This document shows positions 15,015 to 22,865 of a stretch of DNA of 28,997 nucleotides, piece after piece. The stretch spans positions 1-28,997 of the forward strand of contig JAGLJW010000029.1 in assembly GCA_023142215.1 (NCBI GenBank). The letters are read 5' to 3'. Source of the stretch: Candidatus Parcubacteria bacterium (GTDB lineage: Bacteria > Patescibacteriota > Patescibacteriia > Patescibacteriales > UBA12075). A program made the translations under genes and the position numbers. Each line of letters opens with the position of its first letter. Position 1 is the first letter of the stretch. Below the pieces are notes generated by a model that was not told where the DNA came from, did not search any database, and was given only the letters and a program-made list of their open reading frames with translations.

Positions 15015-16157
15015 ATGCCAAATACAATATTAATTTTTTTACTACTATTGCTCGTCATCGGAATCGGAATCATTATTTTTTTATTACTTAAAAAAAATGA
15101 TGATAAAAACGATGATAAAATTATTTCCATACTAGAAAGTCTAGCTCATGTTAAAGAGCAAAATTTACAACTCGGCACCGCAAACAAAGATTTACAAAAG
15201 TTAATGGATTCTAAATTATCCGAAGCTCACAAATCAAATCAAGACCAAGTTGGAAAAACTGTTAATATGATGCAAAATGTTACAGATCAAACACAAAAAG
15301 CAATGGCTTCGGTTCATGCTCAAAGTCAAAAGATTGTACAAGAAGTTACGGAAAAATTAGTAAAGCTTGATGAAACAAATAAACAAGTCATGAATTTTTC
15401 TGGTCAACTTAAAAACTTACAAGATATTTTAAAAAACCCAAAACAAAGAGGTGTGCTTGGTGAATATTTTTTAGAAGAAACTTTGAAAAATGTTTTACCG
15501 CCAAACTCTTATCAAATGCAATATAGTTTTAAAAATGGTGATATTGTAGATGCGGTTGTATTCGTAAAAGAAAAAATAATTCCAATTGATTCTAAGTTTA
15601 GTTTAGAAAATTATGAAAGACTGCTTGAATGTAATGATAAAGTAGAACGAGAAAAGATAGAAAGATCTTTTAAACAAGATTTAAAAACAAGAATTGACGA
15701 AACTTCAAAATATGTTCGCCCCAATGAAAACACAATGGATTTTGCTTTCATGTTTATTCCGTCCGAATCAATTTATTACGATCTTTTGGTAAATAAAGTA
15801 GGAACAGCAAAAGTAAACATGCGCGATTTAATTGATTATGCTTTTAAAGACAGAAAAGTCATCATCGTATCACCAACAAGTTTTTTAGCATATCTACAAA
15901 CAGTTCTTCAGGGTCTTAGAGCCTTACAGATTGAAGATAACGCTAAAAATATTAGACATGAAGTAGAAAAACTAAGCAATCATCTTTTACGTTATGAAGA
16001 TTTTATGAAAAAAATTGGCAACAGCATGAGCACTACTGTTAATCATTATAATAGCGCTTACAAAGAATTCAAAAAAATTGATAAAGATGTTGCAAAAATT
16101 ACAGAAGGAAAAAGTGAAGTTGAACCAATGATTTTAGACAAACCAAAAGTTGAATAA
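15015..16157 (+). CDS. rmuC: RmuC-family DNA recombination protein
   Basis: 380 aa. An N-terminal membrane helix (about 3-25) is followed by a coiled coil (about 35-130) and the RmuC domain (about 140-340) with its restriction-endonuclease-like core: PKQRGVLGEYFLEE, then DAVVFVKEKIIPIDSKFSLENYERL. The role of RmuC is to limit recombination at inverted repeats; the mechanism is not settled, but a nuclease fold is generally accepted. It starts 6 bp after lgt. A decayed second copy of its last 30 codons lies about 0.9 kb downstream (17050-17144). Confidence 0.92.
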   Translation: MPNTILIFLLLLLVIGIGIIIFLLLKKNDDKNDDKIISILESLAHVKEQNLQLGTANKDLQKLMDSKLSEAHKSNQDQVGKTVNMMQNVTDQTQKAMASVHAQSQKIVQEVTEKLVKLDETNKQVMNFSGQLKNLQDILKNPKQRGVLGEYFLEETLKNVLPPNSYQMQYSFKNGDIVDAVVFVKEKIIPIDSKFSLENYERLLECNDKVEREKIERSFKQDLKTRIDETSKYVRPNENTMDFAFMFIPSESIYYDLLVNKVGTAKVNMRDLIDYAFKDRKVIIVSPTSFLAYLQTVLQGLRALQIEDNAKNIRHEVEKLSNHLLRYEDFMKKIGNSMSTTVNHYNSAYKEFKKIDKDVAKITEGKSEVEPMILDKPKVE

Positions 16158-16184
16158 TTAAAAAACTATCTTAAGATATTAAAT

Positions 16185-16361
16185 TTATTTTTTGGAATAT
16201 ATAAGATATTCAATCATCACTGTAAACAATGGAAATAAAATACTTAAGGTAATCGCTGTATCTTTTCCAATGTCGGTTGTTCCTAAAATGAAAAATATAA
16301 TAAGTCCTAAAGTAATTGCTTGTAAATTTCCAAAGATGTAAAAAATGTTTTTGTTTTGCAT
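16185..16361 (-). CDS. Small two-helix membrane protein (58 aa)
   Basis: An ATG reading frame on the minus strand, convergent with rmuC and 27 bp from its end. The product has a short N-terminus (MQNKNIFYIF), two hydrophobic helices (about 12-28 and 38-54) joined by a polar turn (GTTDIGKD), and a Tyr-Ser-Lys-Lys end. The clean hydrophobic/polar alternation and positive end argue for a real small membrane protein. No family recognised. Confidence 0.5.
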   Translation of the reverse strand: MQNKNIFYIFGNLQAITLGLIIFFILGTTDIGKDTAITLSILFPLFTVMIEYLIYSKK

Positions 16362-16556
16362 AATATTGGATTATTTATTATTATTTTATATAACCCTTAA
16401 TATATACAAAGTTTTTCTGGAATGAAATGGAAAAAAAGTTTGAATGAGAGGCAAGCCAAACCCCAAACCATATATCTCTTGTTAAGCAACCCAACTGAAG
16501 TGAAGCAAAATGAGAGTACAACAGGATACAGACGATAATGAATAAGCCCGAGCCAA
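16362..16556. other. Intergenic stretch with less AT-rich segment
   Basis: The segment at about 16440-16550 is clearly less AT-rich than its surroundings. It carries an open frame on the minus strand with no recognisable protein character, so I do not call it a gene. It shares the short phrase GAAGTGAAGC with the loop of the inverted repeat at 26636-26725. Confidence 0.3.
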
Positions 16557-16880
16557 TTATTTACAGTCTTCTGGACAGCTACACTTATTTTCTCCGTATT
16601 GTGTCTCACAAACATTATTTCCACAAGGAGCACAAATTGGAGCCCCAGTACCTTGCTTTTTTATTAGCTTGCATTCAATAGCTGAAACATCAGGACCAAA
16701 AATGGATTTTAATTCACCACAGCACTTTTCATTAGGCGGATAATATGCTTTTCCTGATTCAGTTATACAAATTCTGTTATCAGCAGTATTATTGTTATCT
16801 ATTTCTTCTTGTTGAAAAATAAAATAAGCCGAGACAAGAATTATGATAACAATTATACCAATTGAAATATATTTTTTCAT
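16557..16880 (-). CDS. Small membrane-anchored Cys-rich protein
   Basis: 107 aa. An uncleaved N-terminal membrane helix (about 4-22) is followed by an exported domain with ten Cys. The C-terminal part ends in CGNNVCETQYGENKCSCPED-C, matching the CGNGxCExxENCxxCPxDC repeat seen in many exported proteins of Patescibacteria and other bacteria; it probably folds around disulfides and perhaps calcium. The start is an ATG at 16880. It lies between rmuC and the displaced rmuC 3' end, so it may have arrived as cargo. Confidence 0.65.
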   Translation of the reverse strand: MKKYISIGIIVIIILVSAYFIFQQEEIDNNNTADNRICITESGKAYYPPNEKCCGELKSIFGPDVSAIECKLIKKQGTGAPICAPCGNNVCETQYGENKCSCPEDCK

Positions 16881-17202
16881 ATATCACTTATCAATAATTA
16901 GATTATAAATATTTTGCTAGTTGAAAACTTGGACTTGAATTTCACATAACTGGTTATTATACGAACTTATATCAATCAGCATTGAAATAATTTAACAACC
17001 TTAATATTAAAACATTCAACAGCTTTATTATAACATGAACTTATAAATTTAAAGAATTTAAAAAAAATTAATAAAGATGTTGCAAGAATTACAGAAGGAA
17101 AAAGTGAAGTTGAACCAATGGTTTTAGATAAACCAAAAGTTTAATAAATAATTTTTATTAATTTATTTTGTAAAATTTTTTTGCTTGCAAATGTAAAATA
17201 CT
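16881..17202. other. Intergenic region holding the rmuC remnant
   Basis: Apart from the decayed rmuC tail (17050-17144, possibly traceable back to about 17020) it is plain AT-rich DNA. No promoter of consensus quality or RNA gene was seen. Confidence 0.5.
17050..17144 (+). pseudogene. Displaced, decayed copy of the rmuC 3' end
   Basis: This stretch matches the last 30 or so codons of rmuC (16064-16157) with only about seven differences. The reading VARITEGKSEVEPMVLDKPKV is the rmuC C-terminus with small changes. One extra A in a poly-A run shifts the frame upstream of it, and the last sense codon has become TAA. It is on the same strand as rmuC and separated from it by two opposite-strand small genes. 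Confidence 0.9.
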
Positions 17203-18751
17203 CTATTGTTTTTTGTTTTTAACAATATAATAAACAACAAACAAAACAGAAACTATTAAAATATGTTGCAAGTGGGATGATGAACAAATATCTTTTGTAA
17301 GAAATATTTACTACATTTTTTTCAAGAGGAACATTATTCACAGTGCTTTCTTTTTTTATTTCTGGAGTAATATTATCAAAATCTGGCAATTCTTCTTGAG
17401 GTTCGTTCAGAAAACTATAATCGCCATTTTTATAATCAAAAAAATAATTCCTCGCCTCATCCTCCCAATCATTAATTTTTTCTTCATGCAAAAAAACAAT
17501 AAGCCTCTCAAAATTATCATTCATCAAAAACCTATCTCCCATTATACTTTGGAAATTAGGCTTGTCCACTTTTTCATTTTGTTTTTGTTTGTACAGGTAA
17601 TAATCATACTCTGACATAGTCTGTCTAAATAAACCAAAATTTATTTTATCTATTAACTTATTTCTTGTTGAAGTACCTACTCTATCGTCCATGTCGTACA
17701 AATCGTCTCTAATTGCAATAACTTTATTAAGGTCACAATAAAAATTGTAGTATTTCCCATCAGGAAAAAATAACCAGTTTTTTGAATAATATTTTCCAGC
17801 TTCTTCGCAATAATCTAAATCTTTTTGAGGATATTTTATGTTTAATGCTTTGTCAATTTCTTCAAAATATTCAGTTTCAAAATCTTTAAAAGGATAGTTA
17901 TACAACTCAGCCATCTCTATGTGAGCCTCATAACTTGGAATTTTAGCTATTTCATCCTGTAATTCTAAAAACTTTTGCCAAGAACTAGGCCGAAAAATTG
18001 AATACAGAATATCATCATCTTTCGTCGGTTCAAGTTCTTTAAATTTATAAATCACTTTATTGTTTACATAACAATATTTTCCATAAGAACAATCCTTGTT
18101 GGGCAAATCATTAATCTTCTCTTTCTCGTAAAAAAAATTTGCCTGATCCTCAATTGAATAAGGAAATTCAAACACAATTTCTCCTTCACCTATTGAATTT
18201 TTCCACAACGCACCAGTATGCAATATATAACCAATCTTGTAATATGCACCCCAAGACACAGGGGAAAGAAAATTCTTGTATTTAATTATTACAGTTTTCT
18301 TAGTTTTTGGTTCAAAAACAACATCAAACAGTACCTCTTTTCTTTCAGCATTTTCAGTATAACCCACAATTTCACCATTAACAAAAACTTCAATATCAAA
18401 TACTTCTTCAACAAAATCAAATGATTCATCCCTTTCGTTAAAATAAAATGGAAAAAAAACTTGCATTTCTTCAGTACTACTTCCCATGTTCTGCATAATA
18501 AATTCAGCATCAACATCAACAATAGGATCATTTGATTCGACAAGATCATTTAACTCAATACGATTATACAATTGGCTCATTTTCAAATTTGAAAAGATCA
18601 CCTTTTCATAAATCATTTCAACTTCAGTATTTTCAATACTATAAATCGCCCCACCTTTATTAAATGTTCTTGGTCCCATGTCTGCATACACACAGAGCGG
18701 AGCAACAAATAAAATAATTATTAAAAAAATAAATTTTTTTATTATAGACAT
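17203..18751 (-). CDS. Exported DUF4424-like protein with C-terminal frameshift
   Basis: Signal peptide 1-23 (ending VYA), then a beta-rich region of about 200 residues resembling DUF4424 (ENTEVEMIYEKVIF; DAEFIMQNMGSSTEEMQVFFPF), a helical middle rich in Tyr, Asp and Glu, and an acidic Pro-containing linker. Read straight through, the frame stops at 17219 and yields an odd Cys-rich end (FNSFCFVCCLLYC). The +1 frame over the same bases instead reads QHILIVSVLFVVYYIVKNKK, a perfect membrane helix with a Lys stop-transfer end, and stops at 17203. The gene has therefore lost or gained a base near 17262-17300, by mutation or sequence error. Neighbours upstream are a lipoprotein and a small membrane protein in the same direction. 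Function unknown. Confidence 0.6.
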
Positions 18752-18821
18752 AAAATTAATTGCTCAAAAAATAAACTATTTTCTTCTATTAAACTATCCA
18801 CCAACCTAATCAATGAATACT

Positions 18822-19865
18822 CTAATTCTTTTCCATTAATTCCGTATTATTTACTCCTAAAATAAAATATGGATTTTTAGAATCAGCTCTTTTCATTATT
18901 ACCCAATACGGTTTATCCAAAATAAAGTTTTTTGGTTTTTTTGGCATTATGGCCTCTTTCAGTAAAACAATTACTGCTTCGTTCTCTACCCTTGCTCCTT
19001 TTTCATCCATATCAAATTTAATATTTTCAAACATTTGAGCGATAAAATAATCTTCAAAATCTTTGTTTGCTAAGTATTTTCCAATTAACTCAATATAATC
19101 TCTGTTATAATCTAGGTGTAATTTTGGAGCTTTAAAACGATCAGAGTCTTGAATATTTAAAAGATGTTTTTTATTATTTTTATTCATTTCATCTACAATT
19201 TGTTGAGGATTTTTCATGTCATATCCTTTTGCTAAAATTAACTCGTCTTGTTCATCTTTAAGTTTTAATTTTATAATAAACTTGTCATCATCTTCGTACT
19301 TAATAATTTTTATATTTTTTCTTTGCTCTTTATTATCTGCAATAAAACCTTTTACTTCTTTTCCATCAAACAAAACATCGTGCTCTTTAAACATTGTTTT
19401 GTATTCAACTTCTTTCAAAAAATATGCATAAGAAATAATATCAGTTAAATCTAAATCCATTTCCAAATCACTAAAACTTTTTGACGGAAACTTCTTTTTT
19501 GATTCACGATTAATTTCATCAACTGTTTTTTGTCCATATCCTGATTTAATATAATAGCTTTCTTCATCTAAATCATTGTTTGAAAATGGTGCATTGTTTA
19601 ATTTTTCAACCATTTCCAAAGCAATTTTATCATCAGTCTTCAATTGCAATTCTTCATGCAAAATATTTTCACCCAATTCAGTCCATGCTAAATTCATAGT
19701 TCCACCCCAAACATAATTTCCCTTATAATCACTCCCTAGATAATTTCCAGAAATATTACTTTCTGTATTCTGAATAATATGCGGTTTACTTTCTGGTTGC
19801 TTGCCACATCCAGACAATGCCACAACCACTATTAGCATGACAAATAAATAAATTTTTGATTTCAT
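18822..19865 (-). CDS. Serpin-like lipoprotein
   Basis: 347 aa from the ATG at 19865; a TTG 14 codons upstream is open but gives an atypical signal peptide. A lipobox (ALSGC, Cys20) marks it for Lgt. The C-terminal 60 residues follow the serpin pattern: DEKGARVENEA where serpins have the E-E-G-T-x-A-A hinge, then FILDKPYWVIMKR for F-x-A-D-x-P-F, then PYFILGVNN for iLFxGxvxnP. ISYAYFLKEVEYKTMF resembles the serpin NAIYFKGxWxxxF strand. The hinge lacks the small residues needed for loop insertion, so a protease-inhibitor role is doubtful. The N-terminal third shows no serpin NxxfSPxS motif. It lies in a likely three-gene leftward operon. Confidence 0.55.
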   Translation of the reverse strand: MKSKIYLFVMLIVVVALSGCGKQPESKPHIIQNTESNISGNYLGSDYKGNYVWGGTMNLAWTELGENILHEELQLKTDDKIALEMVEKLNNAPFSNNDLDEESYYIKSGYGQKTVDEINRESKKKFPSKSFSDLEMDLDLTDIISYAYFLKEVEYKTMFKEHDVLFDGKEVKGFIADNKEQRKNIKIIKYEDDDKFIIKLKLKDEQDELILAKGYDMKNPQQIVDEMNKNNKKHLLNIQDSDRFKAPKLHLDYNRDYIELIGKYLANKDFEDYFIAQMFENIKFDMDEKGARVENEAVIVLLKEAIMPKKPKNFILDKPYWVIMKRADSKNPYFILGVNNTELMEKN

Positions 19866-19919
19866 AAGATTAGGTATGTTAATTAATAAAACTTTTTTCT
19901 TATACAATCTGAAACAGTA

Positions 19920-20372
19920 TCAGCAAAATCTAAAATTAAATATTCCATAGAATGCTAAATACAAAATAATAATAACCACAGCCATAATTAAACTTTTTTT
20001 CTTTTTATTTTTATTTTTTAAAAAATAAACAAACACTGAAAGTAATAATATGAGCGTAAAAGCAAAAACAAAATTCGAAACTATTTGGTCCCTCGTTATA
20101 AATCTTTTGGAGCTATAAGTATAACCAATTCGTTCACATTCAATTTTATAACCTAATTTGCGCTCCAGCTCTGATTTATAATTTGGTAATCTATTTAAAT
20201 CATGGTCTCTCCAATCGCCAGAAGGAAATATTTTGCTACATCCCCTAAGGGTACGACATTCTTTTAAACTATCACTTACCATAAGACTAGGAAGCGGCGC
20301 AGCACAAACATGTAATGTTGGAAAAAATAAACAGAAAAGAAATATGTATACTATACTATTTGAATATTTCAT
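19920..20372 (-). CDS. Small exported membrane protein with Cys pairs
   Basis: 150 aa. Signal peptide 1-24 (ending VCA), an exported loop of about 75 residues with Cys at ECRTLRGC and in KIECER, then two membrane helices (about 101-118 and 127-145) split by a strongly basic KNKNKKKK turn. No family recognised. It is first in a leftward group with the serpin-like lipoprotein (54-bp gap) and the DUF4424-like protein (70-bp gap), so a joint envelope role is likely. Confidence 0.55.
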   Translation of the reverse strand: MKYSNSIVYIFLFCLFFPTLHVCAAPLPSLMVSDSLKECRTLRGCSKIFPSGDWRDHDLNRLPNYKSELERKLGYKIECERIGYTYSSKRFITRDQIVSNFVFAFTLILLLSVFVYFLKNKNKKKKSLIMAVVIIILYLAFYGIFNFRFC

Positions 20373-20419
20373 AAATTATTTTGATAATTTTATTAACTTA
20401 TTTTTATAATAAATACGAA

Positions 20420-20449
20420 ATTATGATATAATTCATAATATGCTATAAT
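20420..20449 (+). promoter_or_regulatory. Divergent promoter region with extended -10
   Basis: TGCTATAAT (20441-20449) is an extended -10 box for the rightward nucleotidyltransferase gene, with about 19 nt to its ATG. Immediately before it, ATTATGA-TATAAT-TCATAAT is an inverted repeat around a second TATAAT. The phrase TATAATT(T)CATAA is thus present twice in tandem. This could be an operator for one or both divergent transcripts. Confidence 0.4.
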
Positions 20450-20474
20450 TTCATAAATATGTAAGTATTATATC

Positions 20475-21464
20475 ATGGAAAAATGTTTGAATCAAAATAA
20501 AAATATAAAGGAGGCAATAATTCATACTATTGCTTTTTTTGATATGTTTAAATATCCATTGACTACTTTTGAAATTTGGAGATATCTACCAATTAAATGT
20601 GGCTATTTTGAAGTTGAAGAAGAATTGGAAAAAATTTGTTATTCTGAAATAGACGATGATATTAAATTAATAAGATTGCCGCGCTTCGCTCGCAATGACA
20701 ATGGCAAGAATAACAAAATAAAATTTAAAGATGGTTTTTATTTTTTGAGAGAAAGACAACGAATAGTAAAAACTAGAAAAAAGCGTCATAATATTACAGA
20801 TAAAAAATTCAAACGTGCTATCTTAATTACGAGAATATTTAAAATAATTCCATGGATTCGAATGATTGCTATTGGAAATTTAATTGGTTCAAACAATTTA
20901 CGAGACGAAAGCGATATTGATTTATTTATTATAACTCAAAAAAATAGAATTTGGATCACTCGTTTTTTCACTGTTTTAATTATAAAATTTTTAGGGGTAA
21001 GACCAAAAATTAATAATACAAAAAACAAGATATGTTTAAGTTTTTTTATTAGTGAGGATAATTTAGATATGGAAAATCTAAGAATTGAAAATGATATATA
21101 TTTTACTTATTGGTTAGCCAATTTGACACCGATTTTTGACATAAATTGCTATTATGATAAGTTAATCAAAGAAAATAGTTGGCTAATTAAAAAACTCCCA
21201 AATTGGCAAAAAACAAAAATTTCTAATCATCGCAATATTGGAAAACCTTTTTCAGAAATTTGTTCTAAAATGATTGATATAATAATCGGTAGTCTTGAAA
21301 AAACAGTAAAAAAATATCAATTAAAAATTTTACCTGATAAGCTGAAAAGGAAAATGAATAAAGATAAAAGCGTAATCATAAATGATAAAATCTTAAAATT
21401 AATACCTAATGACAAGAGGGGGGAGTTTAGGGATGTCTATGAAAAAAATATTTCAAAAATATAA
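20475..21464 (+). CDS. Nucleotidyltransferase-domain protein of a surface-glycan locus
   Basis: 329 aa. A likely winged-helix N-terminus (KEAIIHTIAFFDMFKYPLTTFEIW) precedes a pol-beta-type nucleotidyltransferase core with G138-S139, then D147-I-D149 (GSNNLRDESDIDLFI). A third acidic residue is not obvious. This type of gene is frequent next to O-antigen ligase or glycosyltransferase genes in Patescibacteria; its substrate is unknown. It overlaps the ligase gene by about 32 bp. Residues 67-76 (RLPRFARNDN) come from a REP-like palindromic repeat read in frame, an insertion within the N-terminal region. Confidence 0.7.
   Translation: MEKCLNQNKNIKEAIIHTIAFFDMFKYPLTTFEIWRYLPIKCGYFEVEEELEKICYSEIDDDIKLIRLPRFARNDNGKNNKIKFKDGFYFLRERQRIVKTRKKRHNITDKKFKRAILITRIFKIIPWIRMIAIGNLIGSNNLRDESDIDLFIITQKNRIWITRFFTVLIIKFLGVRPKINNTKNKICLSFFISEDNLDMENLRIENDIYFTYWLANLTPIFDINCYYDKLIKENSWLIKKLPNWQKTKISNHRNIGKPFSEICSKMIDIIIGSLEKTVKKYQLKILPDKLKRKMNKDKSVIINDKILKLIPNDKRGEFRDVYEKNISKI
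20673..20700. repeat. REP-like palindromic repeat inside a coding region
   Basis: AGATTGCCGCGCTTCGCTCG followed by CAATGACA is the type of GC-rich dispersed repeat found in many bacteria, usually between genes. Its core GCGCTTCGCTCGC forms a compact hairpin. Here it lies inside the nucleotidyltransferase gene and is translated in frame. Confidence 0.75.
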
Positions 21465-22809
21465 TAAGTTTTCAGAATATTTATTATATTTATTAGTTTT
21501 GATTTTACCATTTCAGACTAGATGGATTATTAAACCAGCCCAGCTTAATGGTGGTTATTTTGAATATGAAACAATAAGTTTATACGTAGTTGATGTGTTA
21601 CTTATTTTATTAACTGGAATGATAATATATTCCAGATTTTTTTTAGACAAAAAAATCAAAAAAACAAAATCAAATTTACTGTGGTTATTAATTGGTGGAA
21701 TTGAAATGATGGTATTTATATCACTATTATTATCCAGCAATTTTATTTTTTCTTTATTTATTTATGCCAGATTTTTATTAGCTTTAAGTTTGTTTTGGAT
21801 ACTTTCAAATTTTGAATACGTTAGAAAAAAATTATTAATCATTCTAATAATAAGCATGACTGTTCAAAGCATACTTGGAATTTTTCAATTTCAATCAGGC
21901 ATAAGTCCAGCTTGCACTTATACAGGAATGGCATCACACACATCTGAAGATCCTGGTGCTTCAGTAGTTGAAGTAGAAGGAAAAAGATTTTTAAGAGCCT
22001 ACGGAAGTTTTGACCACCCAAACATCTTCGGAGGATTTCTAACTTTAGGATTATTAATAATATTTCTACATTTACTTCAAAGAAATAAACCCAAAACCAA
22101 CCAACTTGCAACCCTATTCAAAAAACTACTACCAGAAAACAATCAAAAAACAACATCATATATTATATGTTATATGTTACGTGTTACGTGTTATGTGTTA
22201 TGTGTTACCGCATTGTTTTTCACATTTTCCCGCGCCTCATGGATTGCTTTTGCTTCAGGATTATTAACAATTCTTTTTCTTTCAATTATTCGTCGTGATT
22301 TAAAAATACAAAAAATTATCCTTCAAAATATTTTAATTGTAGGCATTATTTTTTACAGTTTATTTATTCCTTATCAAGACTTAGTTATTACTAGATTTTC
22401 TCAAGCAGAAAGAATTGAAATTAAATCTACTGATGAGAGAATGAATCATTTTGCTGAAGCAAAAACAGTTATAAAAAATAATTGGTTATTTGGAGTTGGA
22501 ATTGGAAATTATTCAAATTATATTTCGGAAGAAATTGATAATAAAAAAGAAGTCTGGCAATATCAACCAGTTCATAATGTTTTCATGTTAATCTGGGCAG
22601 AAATTGGTTTAATTGGTTTAATCTTTTTTATCGGAATTCTACAAGTTATTTTTTCTCATATTATTAAGAAAAGAAAAAAGAAAAACTCTTTAAGTGTCTA
22701 TAAATTAGGAATTCTAGTTGCATTGTTAGTTTTGATGATGTTTGACCATTGGCTATGGAGTTTACATTTTGGAGTATTTTGGTTTTGGTTTGTACTGGGA
22801 TTATTGTAA
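21433..22809 (+). CDS. O-antigen ligase / polymerase family (Wzy_C, WaaL-like)
   Basis: Multi-pass membrane protein of 458 aa (about 10-12 helices) that would join or polymerise lipid-linked glycans at the outer face of the membrane. Family features: RAYGSFDHPNIFGGFL, FTFSRASWIAF, and a loop ending in PVHNVFMLIWAEIGLIG near residue 380. Three ATGs are possible (21409, 21433, 21439); I prefer 21433 because AGAGGGGGGAG sits about 8 nt before it. The gene overlaps the end of the nucleotidyltransferase. A tract of six 7-bp repeats (22166-22207) lies within a membrane-proximal segment and encodes CYMLRVTCYVLCVT. A decayed copy of its 3' end occurs at 23409-23500. Confidence 0.85.
   Translation: MSMKKIFQKYNKFSEYLLYLLVLILPFQTRWIIKPAQLNGGYFEYETISLYVVDVLLILLTGMIIYSRFFLDKKIKKTKSNLLWLLIGGIEMMVFISLLLSSNFIFSLFIYARFLLALSLFWILSNFEYVRKKLLIILIISMTVQSILGIFQFQSGISPACTYTGMASHTSEDPGASVVEVEGKRFLRAYGSFDHPNIFGGFLTLGLLIIFLHLLQRNKPKTNQLATLFKKLLPENNQKTTSYIICYMLRVTCYVLCVTALFFTFSRASWIAFASGLLTILFLSIIRRDLKIQKIILQNILIVGIIFYSLFIPYQDLVITRFSQAERIEIKSTDERMNHFAEAKTVIKNNWLFGVGIGNYSNYISEEIDNKKEVWQYQPVHNVFMLIWAEIGLIGLIFFIGILQVIFSHIIKKRKKKNSLSVYKLGILVALLVLMMFDHWLWSLHFGVFWFWFVLGLL
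22166..22207 (+). repeat. Heptamer tandem repeat in the ligase gene
   Basis: Six units of seven bases: TATGTTA twice, CGTGTTA twice, TGTGTTA twice (consensus YRTGTTA). The total of 42 bp preserves the frame; loss or gain of one or two units would shift it. Confidence 0.85.
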
Positions 22810-22830
22810 CTTTAGGTATTATTTGATATA

Positions 22831-22859
22831 TTGACAAAGAATATCTTTTGTCATACAAT
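22831..22859 (+). promoter_or_regulatory. Consensus promoter with operator palindrome for the TA cassette
   Basis: TTGACA, exactly 17 bases, then TACAAT. The predicted start falls on or beside the A of the toxin ATG (22866), so the mRNA is probably leaderless. The bases 22832-22853 form a 22-bp palindrome (arms TGACAAAGAAT and ATCTTTTGTCA, 9 of 11 paired) filling the spacer, a fitting operator for the RHH antitoxin. Confidence 0.75.
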
Positions 22860-22865
22860 TATATT

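Noticed and set aside
16397..16633. 78-codon minus-strand frame overlapping the Cys-rich protein gene
   Set aside because: It overlaps a better gene, has no protein-like composition pattern and probably reflects the locally lower AT content.
18289..18549. 86-codon minus-strand frame within the DUF4424-like gene
   Set aside because: Same strand, shifted frame, Leu-rich by composition only; no start signal.
21839..22111. 90-codon frame antisense to the O-antigen ligase
   Set aside because: It is the mirror of ligase membrane helices; no independent support.
22848..22865. TTG start for the BrnT-like toxin
   Set aside because: It falls within the promoter spacer and -10 box; the ATG at 22866 gives the family's MKYYDW-type start.
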